Both the position numbers and the translations under genes were made by a program. From Candidatus Omnitrophota bacterium (lineage in GTDB: Bacteria; Omnitrophota; Gorgyraeia; Gygaellales; Profunditerraquicolaceae): DNA of 10,386 nucleotides. Location: positions 2,420 through 12,805 of the forward strand of contig JAQTNB010000009.1 in assembly GCA_028714055.1 (NCBI GenBank), read 5' to 3'. Positions 1-6,230 of this stretch are shown here, piece after piece (position 1 is the stretch's first letter; the number at the start of each line of letters is the position of its first letter). The notes under the pieces were generated by a model. The model worked only from the letters and a program-made list of their open reading frames with translations. It made no database searches and had not been told where the DNA came from.

Positions 1-512
1 AGCACGCCCGCAGGCGCAACGCCCATATCTACGCGGAGGTGACGGGCTTCGGCACCAGCTGCAACGCCTTTCATATGACCGACCTTCCTTCCGACGGGAG
101 CGCCATGGCAAACTGCATACAGCTTGCCTTGCGCGACGCGGGGATAAGGCCGCAGGATGTGGATTATATCAACGCCCACGGTTCATCGACGCGCATGAAC
201 GACATATTCGAGACCTCCGCGTATAAGATGGTCTTCGGCGATTATGCATACAAGCTGCCGGCGAGCTCCATGAAATCGATGATCGGCCACCCCCTGGCAG
301 CCGCTAACGCGATAGAATTGGTCATCTGCTCCCTGATTTTCAGGTATAATCTTATTCCTCCCACCATCAACCAGCAGGAACGCGACCCTCTCTGCGACCT
401 TGACTATGTCCCGAACGAAGCGCGCCAGATGAAGGTCAATACGATCCTGAAGACCAGCAGCGGATTCTCCGGGATCCATTCTTCCCTGGTTTTGAAACGT
501 ATGGAGGCCTAA
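1..512 (+). CDS. Ketosynthase alpha (KAS II / FabF-like), C-terminal part
   Basis: Partial gene open at the left edge; it reads in frame from base 3 and ends at a TAA. It belongs to the beta-ketoacyl-ACP synthase II/type II PKS KS-alpha family, which performs decarboxylative Claisen condensation of malonyl-ACP units. The visible part carries both catalytic histidines of the thiolase fold: INAHGSST (His codon 177-179) and MIGHPLAAAN (His codon 288-290). The Lys of the SMKSMIGH segment is also kept. The nucleophilic Cys lies upstream of the window and cannot be checked. The HPLAAAN segment differs from the usual H-x-L-G-A-x-G. The gene overlaps the next by one base (TAATG), as KS-alpha/CLF pairs often do. 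With the CLF, ACP and cyclase genes downstream, a type II PKS condensing subunit is a better reading than housekeeping FabF. Family is secure; pathway assignment is an inference from context. Confidence 0.93.
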   Translation, partial: HARRRNAHIYAEVTGFGTSCNAFHMTDLPSDGSAMANCIQLALRDAGIRPQDVDYINAHGSSTRMNDIFETSAYKMVFGDYAYKLPASSMKSMIGHPLAAANAIELVICSLIFRYNLIPPTINQQERDPLCDLDYVPNEARQMKVNTILKTSSGFSGIHSSLVLKRMEA

Positions 513-1741
513 TGGAAAAGATAGCAGTCACGGGTTTAGGGATCGTCAGCCCTTCGGGGATAGGCCGCAGGCAGTTTTGGGCCAACCTGAAATCAGGGCG
601 GTCGTTCATTAAGAAGATCACCCGCTTCGATGCCTCGCGCTATCCTGCGCATATCGCCGGCCAGATCGAAGACCTGGAAAAATATTCGCATGTCTCCGAG
701 CGCCTGCTGAAGAAGATCGACGCTTTTTCCCATATGGCCCTGATCGCATCGGAGTTGGCGCTGAAAGACGCGGCACTTGATATCACGAAAGAAGACCCGA
801 ATCTCGTGGGAATATTTTTGGGGAATGCCATCGGCGGATGGCTGTATGCCGAGACAGAACTGCGGGACTTATATATAGAAGGAAGGCAGGGGGTTTCTCC
901 TTTCATGGCCTCGGCTTGGTTTCCGGCAGCCCCCCAGGGGCAGGTTTCCATCTACTACGGCATTAAAGGCTTTAGTAAAACCGTAGTGGCAGACCGGGCA
1001 AGCTCACTGCAGGCGATCGGCTATGCGCGAAAGACCCTCGTCAAACGCAAGCTCGATGTGATCCTTGCCGGCGGGATGGAAGCCCCGGTGACTCCCTATG
1101 CGCTCCTGTGCTGCAATACCTACGGAGGCCTCTCCTGCGATAACGGTAATCCCGAAACAGCCTATCGTCCTTTTGATTCCAGGCGCAGCGGTTTTGTCAT
1201 CGGCGAAGGCGCGGGTATCGTGGTCATGGAAACGGTTGAACGCGCGCGCAAACGCAAAGCAGGGATCATGGCCTATATCTCGGGGTATGCCTCCACCTGC
1301 GACGGCTTTGACCGGATATTGCCCGATTCCGAACCCACGCAGTTGGCGCGGGCAATGCGCATGGCGCTCTTTGATGCCGGTATCACGGCAGACCAGATCG
1401 ATTACATCAGCCTTGACGGGATGGCGCTGGATCTATGGGATAAGACAGAGGCGGAGGCGATCAGGGATGTGTTTGGCAGGCGCGCTTCGTCGATCCCGGT
1501 GAGCTGCCCCAAGACGATGTTCGGCAACCTTTTGGGGGCGTCGGGAGCAGTAGACCTGATCATTACCATGCTTGCCATGGAAAATCAGGCCGTTCCTCCC
1601 ACGCTCAATATCGATACCCCGGACCCGCAGGGCCTGGATTATGTCATCGGTCCGGCGCGGCAGTGCCGGATAGAAAAAGCAATGATCATCTCCCGCGGCA
1701 GGGGAGGGATAAACTCTATTTTGGTGGTTGAGAAGGGGTAA
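512..1741 (+). CDS. Chain-length factor-like ketosynthase beta (KS-beta/CLF)
   Basis: This 409-aa protein has a full-length thiolase fold (opening MEKIAVTGLGIVSPSG). Every catalytic residue is replaced. The nucleophile position aligns with Arg162 in VADRASSLQAIG. The first His is Asp302 in ISLDGMAL. The second His is Asn339 in TMFGNLLGASG. Structural landmarks remain: Lys334, GEGAGIVVME (about 231-240) and the C-terminal GRGGINSILV. In actinobacterial type II PKS the CLF also lacks the nucleophile (usually Gln), dimerises with KS-alpha and sets chain length. The intact frame, normal length and structured changes argue against a pseudogene. The ATG overlaps the KS-alpha stop, and GGAGG at 503-507 supplies a Shine-Dalgarno site, so stoichiometric coupled translation is likely. 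Arg at the nucleophile position is unusual. A role as a second condensing enzyme is unlikely. Confidence 0.9.
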   Translation: MEKIAVTGLGIVSPSGIGRRQFWANLKSGRSFIKKITRFDASRYPAHIAGQIEDLEKYSHVSERLLKKIDAFSHMALIASELALKDAALDITKEDPNLVGIFLGNAIGGWLYAETELRDLYIEGRQGVSPFMASAWFPAAPQGQVSIYYGIKGFSKTVVADRASSLQAIGYARKTLVKRKLDVILAGGMEAPVTPYALLCCNTYGGLSCDNGNPETAYRPFDSRRSGFVIGEGAGIVVMETVERARKRKAGIMAYISGYASTCDGFDRILPDSEPTQLARAMRMALFDAGITADQIDYISLDGMALDLWDKTEAEAIRDVFGRRASSIPVSCPKTMFGNLLGASGAVDLIITMLAMENQAVPPTLNIDTPDPQGLDYVIGPARQCRIEKAMIISRGRGGINSILVVEKG

Positions 1742-1760
1742 GAGGAATTTTTCAAAGGAA

Positions 1761-1874
1761 CTCCTCGCCATAAGCACCGGGTGGGTTTACAAAAATTTGT
1801 GACAAATTTTTGTAAACCCCTCACGGTATGGCAAGGAGCAATTCGCCCGCCATAAATTGCGGCGGGCTCATTGG
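1761..1874. repeat. Composite nested-hairpin element, copy 1
   Basis: Intergenic element between the CLF and radical-SAM genes. An outer stem pairs 1761-1772 with 1827-1838 (one mismatch). An AT-rich inner stem of 17 perfect base pairs pairs 1783-1799 with 1803-1819 around a 3-nt loop. A separate 7-bp GC hairpin pairs 1845-1851 with 1861-1867. The left edge (1761-1788), the segment 1828-1846 and the right edge GCTCATTGG (1866-1874) recur with substitutions at 4407-4543, so this is a repeated element and not a chance hairpin. The right edge lies beside the GGGAGG ribosome-binding site of the next gene. No uridine tract follows the stems, so a simple intrinsic terminator is not supported. RNA processing, attenuation, or a REP/MITE-like mobile palindrome are all possible. 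Confidence 0.85.
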
Positions 1875-1882
1875 GAGGTCAA

Positions 1883-3343
1883 ATGAAGATACTTTTTGTA
1901 ATGCCCAAGGTCGGGTCGTGGGCGACCCACGGTAAACATGTCGCGCCTAACCAGCTCTATGCCCATTGGGCCGCCTACGTCCGCGAAAAAGGATATACCG
2001 ACGTGCAGGTGATCGACGGAAAGGCCATGGAAATACCCATGGCGGAACTGGTCGAGCAGGTCAAAGCGAAGGACCCGGATGTCGTGGTCTTGGGCGAACA
2101 GCTGCATTCCTACGGCGGTTACGGGGTCCTGAAGCATTTCAAAGAAGCGGCGCAAAAGATCAAGGCCGTGCTTCCCCGAACGCAGATCATCTTCGGGGGG
2201 TTGTGGTATTCGGCGATGCCCGTGCAGACCCTTGAAGAAAACCAGGCCGTAGATTTTGTGGTGATGGGAGAAGAAGAGTCTTTTTATGACCTGATCAGCG
2301 CGCTGGATAAAAAGAAGGACCTGCGCGACGTCGCAGGCGTTACCTCGCGCATCGGCGGCGAGATCGTCATGGGGCCGCATAAGTCCCTGTTGACGGACCT
2401 GGATTCCCTGCCGTTGCCGGCATATGACCTTTTCCCCATGGACAAATACGTCGGGCATACCCATTGGAAGCCTTTCGTGGACATGGTGACCTCGCGCGGC
2501 TGCCCTTCGGCATGCACCTTTTGCTATGAATGGGACCAGTATGACCCGCGTTCGCCTTCGGATTTCCTGAAGTGGCGCGCCAAATCTCCCGAGCGCGTCA
2601 TCGAAGAGCTGGAATTGTTGTACAAAAAATACGGGGTGCAGGTCGTGGTCATACAGGACGATAATTTTAACGTTGACCCCGCGCGCGTGAAGAGATTCTG
2701 CGAGCTCAAGGAGAAAAAACAGATCCCGGTGAAATGGGTCTCACTGGGCAGGGCGATCGACTGGGTCAACTGTGAAGAGATCCTGCCGCTGATGAAACGG
2801 ACGGGCCTTTTCATGGGGGTTTTCGGGATCGAGGTCACGACCCCCGAAGAGCTTAAAAAGATCGCCAAGGGGATCACCATCGACCAGATCAAAAAGACCA
2901 TCGAGATCCTGCGCAAGAACGACATCGCCGTGGTCGCCGATATCATGATGGGTTTTGATTACGACAACGAACAGATCGTCAAGCAGCGCTATGAATTCAC
3001 CGATGAAGTCGACCCGGATGTGCTTTGGATCGGGTATGTCACCCCGGCGCCCAATTCTCCCATGTGGAGGATCGCGCTCAAGAAGGACTGGATCGATCCC
3101 CGCAAGGTTGATTTTAGCCAGTGGGATTTCCTGCACCCGGTAATACCGACGGACCACCTTTCCATCGAGGACCTTGGGAGGCTCGGTTCATGGTGCATGC
3201 GGGAATTTTATTCAAAGCCGGGAAGGATCAACCGGATCATGGAGAGCAATTTCGACCAGTTAGCGAAACTCTGTTTCCAGGATGTCATGGCAGGGGTCGG
3301 CAAGTGGGAAGCAGGCGCTACTAAGGGAGAGGTACACGTCTGA
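1883..3343 (+). CDS. B12-binding/radical-SAM enzyme, BchE-like
   Basis: A 486-aa protein. Residues 1 to about 145 form a Rossmann-like cobalamin-binding domain (MKILFVMPKVG start; IIFGGLWYS near 102-110) without the DxHxxG lower-ligand motif. A radical-SAM barrel follows, with the CxxxCxxC cluster motif at Cys207, Cys211 and Cys214 (SRGCPSACTFCYEW) and VIQDDNFNVD near 257-265. This architecture is that of the BchE/anaerobic Mg-protoporphyrin cyclase and P-methylase group, which use a [4Fe-4S] cluster, SAM and often cobalamin for methylation, ring rearrangement or O2-independent oxygen insertion. The start is set at ATG 1883, preceded by GGGAGG (1873-1878); an in-frame TTG at 1871 would overlap that site. 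Position next to the ACP suggests tailoring of the polyketide, on the carrier or after release. Which reaction it performs cannot be told from sequence. Confidence 0.92.
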   Translation: MKILFVMPKVGSWATHGKHVAPNQLYAHWAAYVREKGYTDVQVIDGKAMEIPMAELVEQVKAKDPDVVVLGEQLHSYGGYGVLKHFKEAAQKIKAVLPRTQIIFGGLWYSAMPVQTLEENQAVDFVVMGEEESFYDLISALDKKKDLRDVAGVTSRIGGEIVMGPHKSLLTDLDSLPLPAYDLFPMDKYVGHTHWKPFVDMVTSRGCPSACTFCYEWDQYDPRSPSDFLKWRAKSPERVIEELELLYKKYGVQVVVIQDDNFNVDPARVKRFCELKEKKQIPVKWVSLGRAIDWVNCEEILPLMKRTGLFMGVFGIEVTTPEELKKIAKGITIDQIKKTIEILRKNDIAVVADIMMGFDYDNEQIVKQRYEFTDEVDPDVLWIGYVTPAPNSPMWRIALKKDWIDPRKVDFSQWDFLHPVIPTDHLSIEDLGRLGSWCMREFYSKPGRINRIMESNFDQLAKLCFQDVMAGVGKWEAGATKGEVHV

Positions 3344-3361
3344 AGAGAAGGGGGGATCGCC

Positions 3362-3595
3362 ATGAAAGAGCGCATCAAAGAAGTCTTTGTGAAACAACTC
3401 AAAGTCAAACCCGAAGAATTAAAGGATGACGTGAGGCTCTATGACGGTATCGGCGTCGATTCCACCGAAATGGTGGAGGTGGTCATCGCGCTTGAGAAAA
3501 CCTTTGGCATGAAGCTGAACCCCAAGGAGATAACCAAATTCTCCACCATCAGCGATATCGAGAAAGTGATCCAGTCAAGGGCGGCGGGGAATTAG
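3362..3595 (+). CDS. Acyl carrier protein of the polyketide synthase
   Basis: A 77-aa acidic four-helix carrier protein of normal ACP length. The 4'-phosphopantetheine attachment serine is Ser34 in GIGVDSTEMVEVV; the usual DSL is DST here, while the following E-M-V-E helix II face is typical. The C-terminal segment (ITKFSTISDIEKVI) matches the helix III/IV pattern of PF00550 proteins. A strong purine-rich Shine-Dalgarno run (about 3346-3356) precedes ATG 3362, 18 nt after the radical-SAM stop. It would carry the growing poly-beta-ketone between KS-alpha/CLF and the cyclases. No phosphopantetheinyl transferase gene is in the window, so activation must come from elsewhere. Standing directly after the radical-SAM gene and before a cyclase gene, it is better read as the cluster's own ACP than as fatty-acid AcpP. 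Confidence 0.93.
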   Translation: MKERIKEVFVKQLKVKPEELKDDVRLYDGIGVDSTEMVEVVIALEKTFGMKLNPKEITKFSTISDIEKVIQSRAAGN

Positions 3596-3603
3596 GCCTG
3601 CAT

Positions 3604-4404
3604 ATGAAGTTCATTGATTTAAGCCTTCCTATTGATGAGCGCGCTCCCGAGGTCCACCCGTTCGGTATCGAACGCCTGGGCCATAAGGCGGGGGTCAGGC
3701 ACCTTAACTGGGTGATGATGAAAAGGACCCTGCGCGGGAGGATCGCCTTTTTCTTCGGTAAGCGGATCATCAACCCCGGCGACCTTCCCGATGAAGAATT
3801 CCTGTCGCTTGAGACCGTGCACTGCCCGGTGCATATCGGCACGCATATGGATTATTCCTTCCACTATGGCTCTGCGGCAGAAGGCCATCCCTCCAAGTAT
3901 ATCGACGAAGTCCCTTTGGACTGGTGTTTTTCCGACGGCGTAGTCCTGGATTTGACGCATAAAAAACCCGGAGAGGTCATTACCAAAGAGGACGCGGCGG
4001 CCGCCCTGGGAAAGATACGATATACGCTTAAAACAGGCGATGTCGTGCTGCTGCGCACCGGAGCGGATAAATTCTTCGGTACCAGGGATTATTTAAGCAA
4101 TTATCCCGGCGTGCATCCCGCGGCAATAGCCTTTCTGCTTGATGCGGGGGCGCGGATCATCGGCGTCGACACGTTAGGTTTTGACCGCCCGTATAAGTTC
4201 ATGATGGGGGATTTTTTACGCAGCAAAGACCCCTCGTTTTTGTGGCCGGCGCATTTTTTCGGGAGGAAGCGCGAATACGCCCATATCGAGCGGCTGGCGA
4301 ATTTAGACAAGCTTCCCCCGTTTGGCTTTAAGATTTCCTGTTTTCCGGTAAGGATACGCAATGCCGGAGCTGCCTGGGTGAGGGCGGTGGCGATTTTACA
4401 ATAG
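3604..4404 (+). CDS. Metal-dependent cyclase family protein (PF04199, DpsY-like)
   Basis: A 266-aa protein of the kynurenine-formamidase/cyclase fold. The metal-binding signature HxGTHxDxPxH is present as HIGTHMDYSFHY at 77-88, with His77, His81, Asp83 and His87 kept but Ser85 in place of the usual Pro. Other family landmarks are DVVLLRTGADKF (146-157), GVHPAAIAFLLDAGARIIGV (169-188) and HIERLANLDKLPPFGF (227-242). Members include kynurenine formamidase and the DpsY-type ring cyclases of anthracycline clusters. Next to an ACP and a TcmN-like aromatase, a later-ring cyclase role is the natural inference. ATG 3604 lies 8 nt after the ACP stop. The last 11 codons (AWVRAVAILQ and stop, 4372-4404) have a diverged second copy at 4543-4575. 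A formamidase or other hydrolase role is the main alternative. Confidence 0.9.
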   Translation: MKFIDLSLPIDERAPEVHPFGIERLGHKAGVRHLNWVMMKRTLRGRIAFFFGKRIINPGDLPDEEFLSLETVHCPVHIGTHMDYSFHYGSAAEGHPSKYIDEVPLDWCFSDGVVLDLTHKKPGEVITKEDAAAALGKIRYTLKTGDVVLLRTGADKFFGTRDYLSNYPGVHPAAIAFLLDAGARIIGVDTLGFDRPYKFMMGDFLRSKDPSFLWPAHFFGRKREYAHIERLANLDKLPPFGFKISCFPVRIRNAGAAWVRAVAILQ

Positions 4405-4406
4405 CG

Positions 4407-4543
4407 CTCCGTGCCATAAGCGCCGGCTGGATTTCTTGCAAATTTGCTTCACAAATTTTTAGAAATCCAGCTCGGCATGGCACGGAACAATTCGCGCAGA
4501 TAACTTACGCTTCCGTTGGTCGCGTAAGTTATGCGCTCATTGG
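4407..4543. repeat. Composite nested-hairpin element, copy 2
   Basis: Second copy of the element at 1761-1874, starting 3 nt after the cyclase stop. The outer stem pairs 4408-4417 with 4477-4486 (10 bp, perfect). The inner stem pairs 4427-4436 with 4461-4470, then after a small internal loop 4440-4446 with 4452-4458. A second hairpin pairs 4500-4510 with 4522-4532 (11 bp), flanked by GCGC on both sides. Compared with copy 1, the left edge matches at 23 of 28 positions and 4477-4495 at 17 of 19. The tip of the second hairpin is a different sequence. Several paired positions differ in both arms and still pair. The element is followed directly by a degenerate copy of the upstream gene's tail. 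Confidence 0.85.
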
Positions 4544-4575
4544 CCTGGGTACGAGCGGTAGGGATTATACAATAG
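4543..4575 (+). pseudogene. Degenerate duplicate of the last 11 codons of the cyclase gene
   Basis: This 33-base segment aligns without gaps to the 3' end of the cyclase gene (4372-4404) at 27 of 33 positions. Read in the same frame it gives AWVRAVGIIQ and a TAG stop, against AWVRAVAILQ and TAG. Of the six base changes, four are synonymous (two GTG to GTA, and a double change AGG to CGA, both Arg) and two are conservative (Ala to Gly, Leu to Ile). That pattern suggests the segment once belonged to a translated gene that diverged under protein-level constraint. No start codon or upstream remainder of a second cyclase gene is visible; the hairpin element abuts it directly. Confidence 0.75.
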
Positions 4576-4594
4576 TTAATTTGCGCCCGAGGCG

Positions 4595-4631
4595 TTGATT
4601 TGCGAAATCACGAAGTGATTTCGCAAATCAA
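4595..4631. repeat. Perfect 17-bp palindrome with 3-nt loop
   Basis: TTGATTTGCGAAATCAC (4595-4611) is the exact reverse complement of 4615-4631, around the loop GAA. Imperfect GC-rich flanks (CCCGAGGC at 4586-4593 and GCCGGGG at 4635-4641) may extend the stem. It lies in the leader of the aromatase/cyclase gene, about 14 nt upstream of its GGAG site. Its geometry (17 bp, 3-nt loop) equals the inner stem of copy 1 of the nested element, but the sequence is different. It could be an RNA hairpin, an operator for a dimeric regulator, or another palindromic insertion. There is no clear uridine tract for a terminator. Confidence 0.8.
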
Positions 4632-4656
4632 TAAGCCGGGGTAAGGAGAAGTCGCT

Positions 4657-5097
4657 ATGGGACACACATGCAATTCCGTTGTGATCAATGCGCCGTATGA
4701 AAAGGTCTTTGATATCTCAAACGACATACCCCGCTGGACAGAGCTTTTCGGCACGGAATACAAGGAAGCGGTTGTCCTTGACAGGAAAGACAATAAGATA
4801 ACATTCCGCCTTACCGATGACGAAGGCAAGTCCTGGCAGTCTTTCCGCCTCCTCTATAAAGAACATGGCTTTGCCTACGCGGAGAGGGAAGACCCTAAAT
4901 TCCCCTTTCAGTTCATGAAGATCATCTGGCTCTATATCCAAAGGCCGCAAGGCGTGGAGCTGGTCTGGATCCAGCATTTTCAAATGGATGAAAAGGCAAA
5001 GTTCAGCGACCAGGATGTCGAAGGCTTTATCAACAAGCATTCCAAGGATAACCTGCTGATCTTTAAGAGCGCCATAGAAAAAGAAGCCGGACGGTGA
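4657..5097 (+). CDS. TcmN-like polyketide aromatase/cyclase (SRPBCC/START fold)
   Basis: A 146-aa single-domain protein that follows the N-terminal aromatase/cyclase domain of TcmN and the WhiE spore-pigment cyclase from end to end. It opens HTCNSVVINAPYEKVFDISNDIPRWTELFGTEY (residues 3-35). It keeps Trp27, Phe31 and Tyr35, Arg64 in SFRLL at the place of the proposed catalytic Arg of TcmN, FPFQFMKIIWLY (82-93), and a closing amphipathic helix NKHSKDNLLIFKSAIE (126-141). Such proteins bind the poly-beta-ketone in a deep cavity and direct first-ring cyclisation and aromatisation of unreduced chains. The start is supported by AAGGAG at 4643-4648. The stop overlaps the MFS start (GTGA). This gene is the strongest single evidence that the cluster makes an aromatic polyketide and not a fatty acid or polyene. 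Confidence 0.92.
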   Translation: MGHTCNSVVINAPYEKVFDISNDIPRWTELFGTEYKEAVVLDRKDNKITFRLTDDEGKSWQSFRLLYKEHGFAYAEREDPKFPFQFMKIIWLYIQRPQGVELVWIQHFQMDEKAKFSDQDVEGFINKHSKDNLLIFKSAIEKEAGR

Positions 5098-6230
5098 AGA
5101 AGGCGACTTTCCTGATCTTATGCCTTGAGGGCGCGGTGCTTTCGTTCAATGTCGCCGCCTCCGCGGCGCTGGTCCCCGCTATCGCCGGAGATTTCGCGGT
5201 CTCTCAGTTCAGGGCAGGCATGCTGGTCTGGTTGTATATGCTGCCCTACGGGGTTGCCGCGCTTTTCTACGGCCCGCTGGTGCGGGTCCTGGATGCCAGA
5301 AGGGTAGAATTATTCTGCTTTTTTTTGTTTTCGCTCTCAAACCTCCTGGCGGGCCTGAGCCGGAACATCCAGGTGCTTTTTGCCGCCCGTCTTTTCATGG
5401 GGGTGTTTGGCGCGTCGGTCATTCCGCTGGTCCTGATTCTGATCGGCAGCCGGTCGCAGGAGGAGGGGCGCGGGAAGCTGGTAGGGGTATTTTTCAGCGC
5501 GACCTTTGTCGCTTCGCTTTTGGGCCTGTTTTTAAGCGGGTTTGTTTCCTGGCGCCTGATATATATTATCCCGGCGATCGCGGGGTTTGCGCTTCTGGTG
5601 GTCATGTATTTCTTCCTCCCGCGCTTTGAGCCGGAAGCGGCGGTTTTGCGTTTTGACTATGGGCGCGTGCTCAGAGAGAAGCGCGTCTTTCGCATCTTTG
5701 CCTATATCTTTCTGATCAGCCTCTTGTATCACGGGATACAGCAATGGCTGGCTGTTTATTTTTCCGTGCGTTTTGGCCTTTCGCAATTTTTCATCAGCAT
5801 GCTGATCACGCTTACCAGCCTCAGCGGCGTTTTCGGTGAAGTGATCGGCGGGCATCTGAGCGATCTTCTCGGCAGGCGGCATACGGTCAACATGGGGATC
5901 GCGCTGATGATAGCAAGCGTTTTTTTGCTTGCGCTCGGGACGCCGGTTTTTTTGCTGGCGCTCCTCATGGTTGCCTGGGGCCTTGGGTGGACCTTTAACC
6001 ATGCGGGCCTCTCGACGATGTTGACGGACCTGCCGCGCGGGTCGCTGAATGAAGCGGCAAGCCTTAACAGCGGAGTGCGTTTCGTGTCCGGAGGCCTGGG
6101 GGTGGCGCTTGCAGGCGCGGTGATGCAAAAAGGTTTTGTGTTAGGGTTGACGGTTTTTGGGGCGGGACTGGCCGTGTTGTGTGCAACGAACAGGTCCTTT
6201 TTATTTTTTAACATAGGAGAAGCAAAATGA
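5094..6230 (+). CDS. Major facilitator superfamily transporter, probable product exporter
   Basis: A 378-aa, strongly hydrophobic protein with about 12 predicted membrane helices in two halves, separated by a short charged loop (about 177-200). The conserved loop motif A is clear in the second half, GGHLSDLLGRR (252-262), and degenerate in the first (YGPLVRVLDARR, 59-70). It is compact for the family. The start is GTG at 5094, overlapping the aromatase stop by 4 nt, and its own stop overlaps the SDR start by 4 nt (ATGA), so it is translationally coupled on both sides. MFS proteins of the drug:H+ antiporter type commonly export and give self-resistance to cluster products; this is an inference, as substrate cannot be read from sequence. 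Inner-membrane location. Confidence 0.9.
   Translation: MKKATFLILCLEGAVLSFNVAASAALVPAIAGDFAVSQFRAGMLVWLYMLPYGVAALFYGPLVRVLDARRVELFCFFLFSLSNLLAGLSRNIQVLFAARLFMGVFGASVIPLVLILIGSRSQEEGRGKLVGVFFSATFVASLLGLFLSGFVSWRLIYIIPAIAGFALLVVMYFFLPRFEPEAAVLRFDYGRVLREKRVFRIFAYIFLISLLYHGIQQWLAVYFSVRFGLSQFFISMLITLTSLSGVFGEVIGGHLSDLLGRRHTVNMGIALMIASVFLLALGTPVFLLALLMVAWGLGWTFNHAGLSTMLTDLPRGSLNEAASLNSGVRFVSGGLGVALAGAVMQKGFVLGLTVFGAGLAVLCATNRSFLFFNIGEAK

Noticed and set aside
512..1741. The second ketosynthase as a decaying pseudogene
   Set aside because: The frame is intact and full length, structural motifs are kept, and loss of all catalytic residues beside an active KS-alpha is the normal state of a CLF.
1761..1840. 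Intrinsic (rho-independent) terminator
   Set aside because: The stems are long but not GC-rich at the tip and no run of T follows them; the composite structure recurs with conserved edges, which a terminator would not need.
1871..1882. In-frame TTG as start of the radical-SAM gene
   Set aside because: The extension MGGQ would overlap the GGGAGG site that serves ATG 1883, and the B12-domain fold starts naturally at MKILFVMP.
1..4404. Primary fatty-acid operon (FabF, ACP, FabG)
   Set aside because: A catalytically dead KS partner, a TcmN-like aromatase, a DpsY-like cyclase and an exporter are not part of fatty-acid synthesis.
4407..4543. Integron attC site
   Set aside because: The element is an imperfect palindrome, but the expected terminal core motifs (RYYYAAC and GTTRRRY) are not visible, and there is no integrase or gene-cassette layout.
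4405..4656. Insertion sequence or transposase remnant
   Set aside because: No transposase-like frame and no short exact target duplication; the flanking 33-base duplication is diverged and codon-structured, so it is reported as a gene-tail copy.
5532..6128. Long minus-strand open frame opposite the MFS gene
   Set aside because: It is an overlap artefact: the translation is rich in Arg, His, Pro and Gln with no recognisable domain, and the + strand frame encodes a clear membrane protein.
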